Assembly (NCBI GenBank): GCA_026724425.1
Contig: JAIUCV010001223.1
Span: 1-64,000 of the forward strand
DNA from: Erythrophleum ivorense
Taxonomy: Eukaryota > Streptophyta > Magnoliopsida > Fabales > Fabaceae
Direction of reading: 5' to 3'
DNA: 64,000 nt
Part shown: positions 1-10,207 of the stretch, piece after piece
Position numbering within the stretch: the stretch's first letter is position 1
Layout: each line of letters begins with the position of its first letter
The notes under the pieces: model-generated
Told to the model about the DNA's origin: nothing
Database searches by the model: none
Seen by the model: only the letters and a program-made list of their open reading frames with translations
Program-made: the position numbers and the translations under genes

Positions 1-912
1 GCTCATGCGATCTTGCTCATCATGTGTACTAAGATACTAAGTCTTACTGAGATTGATGCCATGAGACATGGGTATATAACCCCATTTTGAATCTTGCATA
101 TTAAACCTATGCAATACTTTGTCTATGTAAGTGCTCTGACTTAGGATGATTAGCCTCTTGGATCTATCTCTATAGATCCTTATCCCTAGGATGTAAGTGG
201 CTTCGCCTAAGTCTTTCATTGATAAACACTTTCTTAACTAAGTCTTGACATTCTGCAAGGTAGGAATGTCATTTTCAATGAGTAGGATGTCATTAACATA
301 AAGCACTAGAAATACAATTGTGCTCTCATTAACCTTTTTGTAAACACAAGGTTCATTGATATTTTGGATAAATCCAAAATCTTTGACTACTTCATCAAAG
401 CGATGATTCCAACTTCAAAATTCTTGTTTCAACCCATAAATGGATTTTTGAAACTTGCAAACCTTCCCAGAATCCTCTGGATGTACAAAACTTTCAAGTT
501 GTGTCCTGTACACATCCTTAAGCAACTTCCCATTAAGGAATGTTGTTTTGACATCCATCTGCCAGATCTCATAATCATAGTACGCTATAATGGCAAGAAG
601 GATCCTAATTGATTTAATCATGGTGATTGGCAAAAAAGTTTTATCATAGTCTATACCATGGGTTTGTTTGAATCCTTTTGCAACTAATTGTACTTTGAAG
701 GTATGCACTTGGCCATCCATGTTAATTTTCTTCTTAAAAACCCATTTGCACCCAATGGTTTTTATACCTTCAGTTGGGTCAATCAAGGTCCATACTTGAT
801 TATCATACATGGATTGCATCTCAAACTTCATGGTTTCTAGCCATGTCTCAGAGTTTGACCCCACTATAACTTCTTGATTGGTAGTTGGCTCATCTTGATC
901 AATGAGCAACAC
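1..912 (-). pseudogene. Copia reverse transcriptase (RVT_2), C-terminus outside window
   Basis: The segment 912-415 starts with VLLIDQDEP and holds the classic copia RT blocks: WLETMKFEMQSMYDNQVW, GCKWVFKKK, LVAKGFKQTHGIDYDKTF, IWQMDVKTTFLNG and KSIYGLKQ. A stop follows KQEF, then the same frame resumes through NEPCVYKK to the catalytic box, which reads LYVNDILL instead of LYVDDILL (changed codon 294-292). After another stop the segment 219-37 gives MKDLGEATYILGI and YIDKVLHRFNMQDSK. The second Asp-box change alone should kill polymerase activity. RNase H lies beyond the left edge. Confidence 0.92.
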
Positions 913-1359
913 ATCACAACTTTTAGTTAAAAGAAATCCATATCTTTGAGGCTGATGTCATGTCCAATCAAACCTTCGTGGGCCTTGTGTTACTTAAGTA
1001 GGCTCAACAACTTGTTGTGAGTCTTCTCATATTTCCATCTCTGGCTCAATGGGATTTTGTGGCTCTCGAACTTCTTTGAGATGTATCTTAATCCCACTGG
1101 TTCTTTTAAAGATAGATTCTCTTTCTAGAAAGATACCATTTCAAGCAATAAATAGTTTATTCTCATTGGGATTGTAGAAGTAGTATCCTTTAGTTTCCTT
1201 AGGATACACCACAAAAAGGCATTTTATAGATTTAGGTGCTAACTTATCTTAGGCTTGTTGTTTAACATATGCCTTGCATCCCTAAATCTTGAGAAAAGCT
1301 AAACTGGGCTTCTTCCTAGTTCATATCTCATGTGGGGTCTTTTCAACTGCCTTAGATAG

Positions 1360-1959
1360 GACACGGTTTAGTGTGAACGCAACTGTTTCTAATGCATAGC
1401 CCTAAAAGGATGGTGGAAGATCTGTTTGACTCATCATAGATCGAATCATACCTAATAAGGTTCGATTCCTTCGTTTAGAAACACCGCTCCATTGTGGTGT
1501 TCCTGGTGGGGTCAATTGTGAGATAATTCCACAATTTCTAAGATGGTCAATAAATTTTTGGCTCAAATATTCACCACCTCGATTAGATCAAAGTTCTTTA
1601 ATAGATTTTCTAAGCTAATTTTGTACCTCATTTTGGAAGGTTTTGAACATTTCAAAAGATTCAGATTTGTGTCTTATTAAATAGATGTATCCATATCTAT
1701 TATAGTTATCTATAAAAGTAATAAAGTACAAGTGACCACCTCTGATAGTGGTACTTAGTGGACCACATATATCGGTATGTATTAAGCCCAATAGGTTAGT
1801 GGCCCTCTCATTATGCCCAGTAAAAGGTGCCTTAGTCATCTTTCCTAACAAACAAGATTCGCAGGCGTCCAATGATTCAAAATCAAATGAGTTAAGTAGT
1901 CTATCTTGATGGATCTTTAAAATGCATTTCTCATTTATATGACCTAGACGAAAATGTCA
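1360..1959 (-). pseudogene. Copia integrase (GAG-pre-integrase zinc motif plus DDE core)
   Basis: The zinc-binding HHCC motif is visible as HFRLGH followed by CESCLLGK; the Trp codon just before HFRLGH is a stop (1957-1959). The catalytic core has the first Asp in HTDICGPL and the second in FIDNYNRYG. The region equivalent to LRSDNGGEY reads L-stop-SNRGGEY. The catalytic Glu, normally in NGVSERRN, is encoded here as Lys in SGVSKRRNRT (codon 1476-1474). The core therefore lacks its third acidic residue as well as being interrupted by stops. Integrase would insert the cDNA and create 5-bp target duplications. Confidence 0.88.
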
Positions 1960-2127
1960 TAGGTAGGTTGGATTCAAATCATTTGACTTGATCCTCTTGG
2001 TAGTTACATTATAGATATTTTCATTATTAGGAATTTCAAGGTTCAAGTAATAATGACCACCATGCAAATCACCATCCACATAAAAGATGTCATTAAAATA
2101 AATAGAACATTTATTATTCCCAATAAC

Positions 2128-2469
2128 TTAAATAAAACCTTCCTTATCTAAATAAGAAAGTGAAATAATGTTTCTACTCAAAGTAGGAACATAATAGCAA
2201 TTGTTTAAAACTAACAAAAGCCCACTGGGCAAAGCTAATTCATAAGTGCCTATGGCTAAAGTAGTAACTCTTACTTTGTTTTCAACTTGTAGGTCTATTT
2301 CACCATTTTTCAACTTCTTACTTCTTTTAAGACCTTGCACATTTGTACAAATGTAAGTTCCACATGTAGTATCTAATGCCCATGTAGAAGAAGTAGAAAG
2401 ATTAATTTCTATAACATAAATACCTAAAGTAATAGCCCCACTATTCTTCTTATTCTTTAGATCTTCCAA
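2128..2469 (-). pseudogene. Copia aspartic protease segment
   Basis: This open stretch carries the protease flap and core of copia polyproteins: WALDTTCGTYIC near the N-terminus, then VQGLK, a TLAIGTYELALPSGLLLVLNNCYYVP core and SRNIISLSYLD. The active-site triad normally reads Asp-Thr-Gly or Asp-Ser-Gly; here it is Asp-Thr-Thr, which should abolish or weaken activity if it is not an oddity of the whole family. The enzyme would cut the polyprotein inside particles. It follows the zinc knuckle directly in the same frame, as expected for copia. Confidence 0.85.
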
Positions 2470-2478
2470 GTAGAGCTT

Positions 2479-3294
2479 GCAGTTTCTCTTCTAATGACCG
2501 GGCTCATTATAAAAGAAACAAAGTTCTTCCTTAGAAGGCTTTGCCTTATTGGCATCAAGCTTGGGTTTGGGCTTGGGCTTGTTTTAGTCCTTAGACTTAT
2601 TGTCTGGGCCCTTTCCCTTTCCCTTGCTTTTACCTTTCTTTTTCATTCCTTTTCCTTTCTGAACCATTAAAACAGTGCTTGGCTTTTTCTTGATATTTTG
2701 CTCAACAATTTTAAGCATCGAATGCAATTCAGAAATTGATTTCTCCATGTTGTTCATATTATAGTTTATGATGAACTAGTCATAACTTTTCGGGAGTGAG
2801 TTTAAGATCAAATCTATAGCTAACTCCTGGCTCATGGGAAATTCGAACCTTTCAAGGTGATCAATGTAGCCTTTCATCTTTAAGACATAAGCACTAACTG
2901 ATGCACCTTCAGCCATTTTGCAAGAATGTAAGGCCTTGGTAGTTTCATACCTTGCTTGCCTTGCCTGTTGCTGGAACATTTCCTTGAGATGCACAATCAT
3001 CTCATAAGCCTCCATGTGTTCCAGATCTCTTTGAAGTTTTGGGATTATGGTGGCTAGCATCAAGCATGTTACATCCACAGAGTCATTAAGATGCTTAGTG
3101 TGGGCATCCTTTTGGGCTCTTGGAGCATTAGTTGTAGGCTCCTCAGGAATGGGTTGATCTAGGATATATGACTTTCTCTCTTACTTGAGAACAATTCTCA
3201 AGTTCCTAAACCAGTCAAGAAAATTAGTCCCATTAAGTTTGCCCTTCTCAAAGATGGATTGCAATGATAGTGTAGCAAAATTATTTGTTGACAT
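2479..3294 (-). pseudogene. Copia gag region with degenerate zinc knuckle
   Basis: The start at 3294 begins MSTNNFATLS and continues into a gag core with LNGTNFLDWFRNLRIVLK, a hallmark of plant copia capsid proteins, then a stop and the long segment 3078-2776 (motifs MEAYEMIVHLKEMF and MKGYIDHLERF). A Lys-rich linker at about 2700-2560 leads to a nucleic-acid-binding CCHC knuckle at 2520-2479. In it the first Cys, the His and the last Cys are present, but the second Cys reads Tyr and the conserved Trp after His is a stop. Gag would form the virus-like particle in the cytoplasm and package element RNA. The N-terminus is certain from homology; no better upstream ATG is in frame. Confidence 0.88.
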
Positions 3295-3740
3295 TTTTCT
3301 ACAACAAAATATGCAAAGTCAAGTTAATAATCTCCCACTAAAAATTAACCCTCAATTTAATTTAGCAAGCTAAGACCCATATTTCACTCAATTGTAAGTC
3401 TGCTTTGGCAAGACGCTTAAAATTAAGTTATTTAGGTAGGTAACTTGTTTACTAATTACATCACCTGTAACTTTTAGATCTTTATGGGATTCCATCATTA
3501 TATGATCCGGCATGTTTAATCCCATCTAATGCCTTGAGACCCAAAATCATTTTGATAGTCCCAATTAAGTCAACCATTATGAACCCTATGAGTATCACCA
3601 TTACCCAAGCTGCCTTACTAAGATCCATGTTCAAAATAGGGAAAAAATTAAACAAAAATAGAACTAAAATAGAGCTAAAACACTTAGAAAACTTTCTCAA
3701 ACAATTGAGAATCCAATTCCCTGGCAACGGCACCAAATTT
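3295..3740 (-). other. Copia 5' leader with primer-binding-site-like motif
   Basis: Between the proposed LTR end and the gag ATG lies about 450 bp of non-coding leader. At its start the minus strand reads TGGTGCCGTTGCC (3735-3723), four bases after a CA at 3740; this position and the TGG start fit a primer binding site, though it is not the common initiator-Met type. A 48-codon reading frame (ATG at 3628, ending 3482) begins MDLSKAAWVMVILIGFIMVD and is hydrophobic; it may be chance. No other feature is seen in this stretch. Confidence 0.55.
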
Positions 3741-5431
3741 GAAAGGTCTTGTCGCGCAACCCTTAAAATAAAACTAAGTTGAATTAAATTTTATAGTTAG
3801 TGGCACAACCTAGGTCATCTCCTTTGGAAATGGAATTCAATGTTTAATGGGTTTTTTAAGTGTATAAAGGATTCTAGAACTACCTAATTTAGGGGGATTT
3901 TTTATCTAATTAAACTAAGCAAAATGAAATTGAATTAAAATGACTAACTACCTAATTGCATGAATTATGGGTGAATGATAGACTTGTGACTAGCTTTGGA
4001 TTCGTCCCTTGGTATCTATTATCCTAATCCTAATTAAATTGTGATTAATTCTGGTCTAAGATGTAACACCCCAAAATTAATTAAGGTGTTAATCATAGAT
4101 TTGGGTTAATTAAGAATAATTAATATGAAATAATTGGACAAGTTAAGTGAATGAAAATTTTAGAGGGATAAATTATAAATATGAGTTAGAGATTTAATTG
4201 AGTTAAAAATCCCATCTAGGCCCAAAAAAACTTAAGTAGGCCAAGGTTAGAAACTAATGGAGGGCCCAATCTGATTTAAGAAATTAGAGACTTAACTTGC
4301 ACAAGCTCTTATAAATGGCCAAATAACCCTTGTGTAGACCCAAATCAATTGAGTCCTTCAAACTTGGTCTGGCCTAATTAAATTTTTGTAGCCCAACATA
4401 TTAAAGCTGGCCCAAGAAGGTTTAAATCAAAACCCACTTGCCATTAGACCCTTGGGTCAACCCATGACCTATATTTGACCTAACTAAGACCTTAAACACT
4501 TCAGCCCCTCTACATTTTGCTGAAATACACACACACATCTTATTTTCGGAGGTTTGAAGGGAGGCTAGGGTTTGGGCCAAGAAATCCATCATTTCTCACT
4601 TCTAAGCTCAAAATCAGGCAAGGTACTTGTTATATAACTTAATCCCCTTCTCTTTCTCTTCATTTTGGCCTAATTAGTTTTTCATTTAGAGTATTTTCAC
4701 CATATCCAAAATCTAAAATGTGGTTGTTTGGGATTTTCTTGGTGGAATTTCGTAGGTTGGGGTTGAGGGTGTTGTTAGGTAAGTATAAACTCTCTATTTT
4801 GATGCATTTTCTACTAGTTTAAGACCCCCATAGTAGACTTATAGTATGGGCCTTAATTTTGTGCGAATTTTCCTATGATTTGGAGTGATATATTGATGTT
4901 TCTGGTCTGGGGAAGGCAAAATCCGAAATTAGAGGCTCTTGGTGATTGGGTAGGTATTCCTTAGGTAACTATTGGTAACTTAATTCTTTAAGCGTTAGGT
5001 TATTACCAAAAATGATGAATGAGATAGTAATGGACTGATAAAAATGAACATTTTTTGATATTGTGATTTTAGGAGAATTTTGGTGTTGTTGTAGCGTCCC
5101 AACTTGTCTACAAGTGAGGTAACTGGGGTTTATGCTAATTCCATGCATATTTTTTGTTGTAATTTTGTATTTGCTGCATGATTATGATTTGATGCTAAAT
5201 GAATTGGTTAGCTATTTGTTATGTGTGATTGGACCTTGTGAGTCCATGGTAGAGCTGTGGTGCGACTATCACCCGTGCATGGGCACCGAGTTATGATCAA
5301 ACTCCAGATGCACTGAGCCCTGGTTGTGCTCATTATGGAGTAGGTGTCGTAGACGGACCTCTCCCAATGTTATTGGCCTTTAACATGTGAAAATATGATT
5401 GCTAGTATGGGATAGTAATCATGATAGCCTA

Positions 5432-5789
5432 ATTGTTTCATTTACTGGTATGACTAGTATATTTTTTGATGCTTATATGAAATCATGCATATATGCTGAT
5501 TAAACTGGAATATATGAATGAAATTTGTCTTGGTTACTGAGATTTGCATCTCACCTCATTTCATGGGCTAAATATTTCAGGTGAAAGTTCTTCGGGTAAG
5601 GATAAGGGCAATTGTTTCATTTACTGGTATGACTAGTATATTTTTTAATGCTTATATGAAATTATGCATATATGTTGATTAAACTGGAATATATGAATGG
5701 AATTTGTCTTGGTTACTGAGATTTGCATCTCACCTCATTTCATGGGCTAAATATTTCAGGTGAAAGTTCTTCGGGTAAGGATAAGGGCA
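5432..5789. repeat. 179-bp tandem duplication inside LTR A1
   Basis: Unit 1 (5432-5610) and unit 2 (5611-5789) both run from ATTGTTTCATTTACTGG to GATAAGGGCA and differ by only a few substitutions. The paralogous LTR A2 has a single copy at the equivalent place (about 40830-40990), so the duplication arose in A1 or a close parent of it. Confidence 0.93.
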
Positions 5790-6350
5790 AGCAAGTGGAT
5801 GAATATCCATGAGCTGAGGCCTGGTGTGAGGAGCTACACTTGGTTTGAGTGGAATAGAGTAGGTGCTAATTTTGTTAACCTGTGTATAGCATCATCATGT
5901 ATCTGTATTACCAAGTGTAGGAGTTTGTATTTTGATAACATAGAATATAACTAATGAGAAATAGACTTCATATTAGTTGTTCATGGATGTATGAGTTTAT
6001 GACAGTTATTATGGCTTGTAAACCTATATTTTTACTAACTATTTAAGTACTAAAATCATGTGATGTATTGATTGTGGATTTGAGCTAGTAATGCATGAAT
6101 TATCCGATGAAAACATGATTGAATGGCCATTATGAGAAATTTATAAATTTGCTGATATAGGACCAATGAATGAGTAAGAGAACCCACCTTTAAATGTAGG
6201 ATGAGTAATAATATAACGGCTGGGGCAAATCAGCTAGATAGTTGCTATTAGAATCTCATAACAAGTGGGAGAGTGGCCCTAGAGAACTCTTAGATAGAGA
6301 GTGAAGAGTATGAGACAGGACTTTAGGAGTTGTAGGATTAGAAGGCATTT

Positions 6351-6640
6351 TGCCGCGGCCAAAATATTATTAGCTGCGGCCAATAGAGGCGACATTGCCC
6401 TGGGAGAGTACCAGAGAGCAATTAGTTATGACGAAATGTGAAAGGCAAAACTGGGAGTCATTCAGAGGGTAATTCACCGCAGCTAAATGGGAATTGGCCT
6501 CAGTGAACTTTTGTGAGAATTTGTCGGGCATTCTAGAGAGGAATTAGTCGCGGTGAAAGGGGAAATTGGCCACTGCCAATAATGAGAGGCGAGCGAGGTA
6601 GGATCCAGGAGGCTTCCTCACCGCGATGAAATCTATGAAG
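6351..6640. repeat. GC-rich CCGCGG-type modules in LTR A1
   Basis: A locally GC-rich block of degenerate modules with cores such as GCCGCGGCC, GCTGCGGCC and CACCGCGATG, separated by about 30-60 bp of AGAG- and TTGGC-containing sequence. The same kind of block, better preserved, lies at 41577-41960 in A2. Cores in A1 have lost several CpGs. Confidence 0.7.
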
Positions 6641-7674
6641 ATAAGGAGTGAACTCAAGAGCAATTGGCTATGGCATAAGGTCATTTAGCCGAGGCTAATG
6701 GTCCCAAACTTTCATTCTGACCTAGAAAATCTTGGTTTTTCATATGGTAACCTCAAGGGATGGCTTAGAAACATTGGTAGAAGATTCTTAGTGTAATATC
6801 TCTTCTAATACCCTTCTTTATTTTGTATATTCGTGAAGAATTCCTTATTTGAGTTTAATCACTTTTTTCTATTTTAATTATTCCTTCACAATAAAATCTA
6901 ATTAATGGCGTAGCGGACTATAGCAATGACAAAAATACACTATAATTTATACAAACTAGTTCAAGAGTTCCTTCATAAGGGAATGAGGTCATACAAGTCA
7001 CATTACATTAAAAAGGAATCTATCCTATAACCATTCAAAAAGAAAGTCCCAGATAACAAAAGGGCTAGTATCAGCGACTGGGCCTATGTTCACGTAAATG
7101 GAGGAGCAGGAGGGTCAACTCCACCCATTGGGAATGTGTGGGACTCCAGCTTTCCTAGGGACACAAAATATACTGGTACAACATGAACAACGTCATCACA
7201 TGATATGATGCATATATTATGGATGACGAAGACCCATCCCCTGAGTGGGAATTGGATCCACTCTACCCGGAGTTCTAAAGTTACTTGATAAATTGGCATA
7301 TAAGAAAAGTATAAACCACAATAGAGTGAAAAATAATTTTCTCAGTAACATAGACAAGATCAATACCACATAATATCCATGAAGAAGAGTCAAGTACTTT
7401 TGATAGACAACAAGCAATATGATGGTAAGATAGTAAATTTATCGAACAATATAAGCAGAGATATTCCTGTCAGCAGTATCTAACATGAATATGAAATAGC
7501 AAAGTGAATAGGCATATTACATCTAAAGGTAAGACATGAATGAAATATAAGAATTGTCTCAACATAACTGATACTTAGTAGTTGCAAGGAATTCATGAGA
7601 TTGTCACATATATAGAACATAGAAATTATCACAAACAATATTTATTCTCTCTTGACCATTAGGCCTTGGAGATC

Positions 7675-7766
7675 GCCAGGCCCAACACTTAGATTGTGTC
7701 GCATTGGCTTTGGTAGGCTTGCCAGGCCCAACACTCAGACCGTGTCGCACTGGCTTTGGCAGGCTC
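7675..7766. repeat. 46-bp tandem duplication in LTR B
   Basis: Two units, 7675-7720 and 7721-7766, both begin GCCAGGCCCAACACT and contain TGTGTCGCA(T/C)TGGCTTTGG. They differ at a handful of sites, mostly C/T. A partial third copy may follow. Confidence 0.85.
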
Positions 7767-9507
7767 AAGTCCAACTCGTCTTGCACTACCATGACATAGT
7801 AGGCTCATCCCTGCTTCCTTTACTGAGGCATCCCCTAGTGGGTACCCAAGGAAAGTCATATAAAATACCACAATAAAATGTCATCCAAGCCATCATTTGA
7901 TCAAGGCATATAGGTATATTTGGGAAAGAACTGCCTTGCACAACTCTGTGCACAAATAATCCCGATAGTGTGATAGTGTATTGGAGTCCGAAAATTAGTG
8001 GTTTAGGTATTTTTAAGTATCTTTAAGATTGGACATCCAACATAACAGCAGCTACCCAATGGCCAACTCTGGCACACACAGGGCTCATCCCCTGGATAAG
8101 GCTACTCCGCCATATATATTGGTCAGTCCTTTACCAAATAACCCATGCTCATATAATCAGGCAATAGGCAATAAATCGCATATTATCCATGTCAAGAAAT
8201 AAGGTAGTATATTAGCATAGCAAACAGTGTAATTCCAGAACACATGTTATCACATATTCCATTCTTGACATAACGTTATGTAATTTTTCAACTATCATAA
8301 ATAAGCTCCAAACTTTACAAAATAAATATCAGCATAATCCAGATAGCACGTATAACATATTAGGCCACAATAATCATGCAAAACATATCAAATATCATCA
8401 GAGAAAATTCAAGAACATTTTGGTCAACACTTTTTTTCAAAAATTTGACTTTTTATACAATGATCCATAATTCACCGAAATTTCACCATAGGCCTTATTC
8501 TTCATGTAGATCAACCTAATTTAGTCGGATTTAAGAAAACTCTTCCTTAGGTATATGTACATGTGTTGGCCGAATCTATACATCTAAGAAGACATGTGAA
8601 TTCGGTTGGTTTTTATGTTGCCAAATAGCCACACATACATATTCAAAGATGATAAACAAAAACCCTTAATCAATTTCTAGAGATGTCATATGGATTTTAT
8701 AATTTTCTCAAGATAAAATTCTAGGGTTTCTTGCCACTTTCTTCATGAAAATCAAAGTTGTATTAATCTTCCTCTTCCTTAGGCTTTCTTCCATCACTTC
8801 CCCATTTATTTTCTCTTTAATTTCTCCCATGGCATCATGAAATACAAAGCTTCTTGATTTGTAGAAAAATTGCCAAGAATAGGAATTTTCTTGAATCACA
8901 TGAATCCATAAGCCATATATATGTTTTCTCCATCTTTTCTCCATCTTTTCTTGGTTAGAACCCATGGAAACAACAAAATTTCCCATCTCCTCATGCCATG
9001 TACGAAATTTAGAGAGAAAGAGAAAAGAAGAATTCTTGGAGAAAAATAGAAGAAAAACTAAGAAGAAGAAAGGCTATCTATGTTACCTTAGCTATGCGGT
9101 GTTGGATTTTCCCCGGTGGCTTTTCCTTTTCTCTTCCTTCTCCCTTCTCTTCTTCCTTAGGCCGAGCTCCTTCTCCTTCTCCTTCTCTTTGTCTTGGCCA
9201 AATTTTGGTGTGTATTTTGTATGTGAGAAAATGGCATGAAAGTGTGTGTGTGGTTCATATATATACTGCTTATGAATGGTTAAGATTTAATTAACTTTAA
9301 GGTAGAAGATCTTGGCCTTTAGATTACATGGATGGTCAAGATTAACCTTGAAGTAAGAGATAAAATGTAGGCCTTAGGATTAGATCAAAGGTGGTGGTTT
9401 GATCTTAAAAAGGTGAAGAAATCTAAGTCATTAGATTGCATCAACGGTTTAGATCATATCACGTTTTACGGATGAATATTAACCACTGGATTACCTTGGT
9501 TACTTTT

Positions 9508-9616
9508 GGGAAAATTAGTACGGAGGACCCAAACATTGCAAATATTATTATGAAGGACCAGAAATTTCAATATTACGCTGAAGGACCAAAGTTTCTTTGA
9601 TAGACAAGAATGCCCT
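9508..9616 (+). repeat. MULE left terminal inverted repeat
   Basis: Begins GGGAAAATTAGTACGGAGGA and ends near GAATGCCCT. It matches the reverse complement of 19550-19658 with roughly ten differences over 109 bp, mostly transitions. The near-identity suggests the element is not very ancient. Confidence 0.95.
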
Positions 9617-10207
9617 CTGTTGATAAGCCTCCTGAAACCTGCGCAATCTACTCCATTGGGTCCCTCCTGCCATTTTTGTTCCCCAAGACGTCCAGCGACC
9701 TCCATGATCATCCTCTTTTGCTTCTGGAGCAGTCTGTCCATTAGTTCATTAACCTTCTTCCTTTCATTTGTTCATTCGTCCTCCCTCCATTTCTTCCACC
9801 TTTCATCAAATTCTCTTGTCATCCCGCATCTTCATCAGTAATGGTGTGAGCAGAGGAGAACAAAACGGCCTAGCCTTTTTGTATGACTGAGTAAGTAGCA
9901 ACTTATGATATGCGATGTCTCTCAAATTCTCATGGTTAATGGCAACTTCTTCTTCCTGTGCTTGTTAAGGATAGTTTGGACCTGGAGCTATAAGGAGTTT
10001 TAGACGTTTAATAGGTTTACGACCATTATTAATGTTCTGTGTCTCAGAAAGAATCCAATACTGATAGAAATATTATTACTTCGTTTTAGGAATATTACTA
10101 CTTACTTTTAGCTTTATTCCTACTGATATTGTTGTTTTGGTGTAAAAAATGATGAGCAAAGTCTAAAGGTTTCTAATTGTTTTAGGTGTAGTTGTGATGA
10201 GTAGAGG

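Larger units (their letters stand above)
1..3294 (-). pseudogene. Ty1/copia gag-pol polyprotein, partial, inactivated by substitutions
   Basis: Read leftward from an ATG at 3294, one frame carries gag, zinc knuckle, protease, integrase and reverse transcriptase in copia order (protease-integrase-RT) and leaves the window at position 1 before RNase H. All segments (3294, 3078, 2469, 1872, 912, 219) share the same codon phase, so I see no net frameshift in 3.3 kb. The frame is broken only by stops, for example after residues VLK (about 3183), at the Trp of the zinc knuckle, before the integrase HFRLGH motif, after KQEF in RT and at 37-39. Several key residues are also changed (see domain entries). 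A functional element of this family would encode a single polyprotein of some 1300 residues. This copy cannot make its own enzymes. Confidence 0.93.

Noticed and set aside
5760..5954. Open frame MKVLRVRIRASKW in LTR A1
   Set aside because: Short, lies in duplicated LTR sequence, and the equivalent stretch in A2 does not encode the same product.
9466..9841. Overlapping frames across the left MULE end
   Set aside because: They cross the terminal inverted repeat and the element boundary, so they cannot be an old gene; no domain found.
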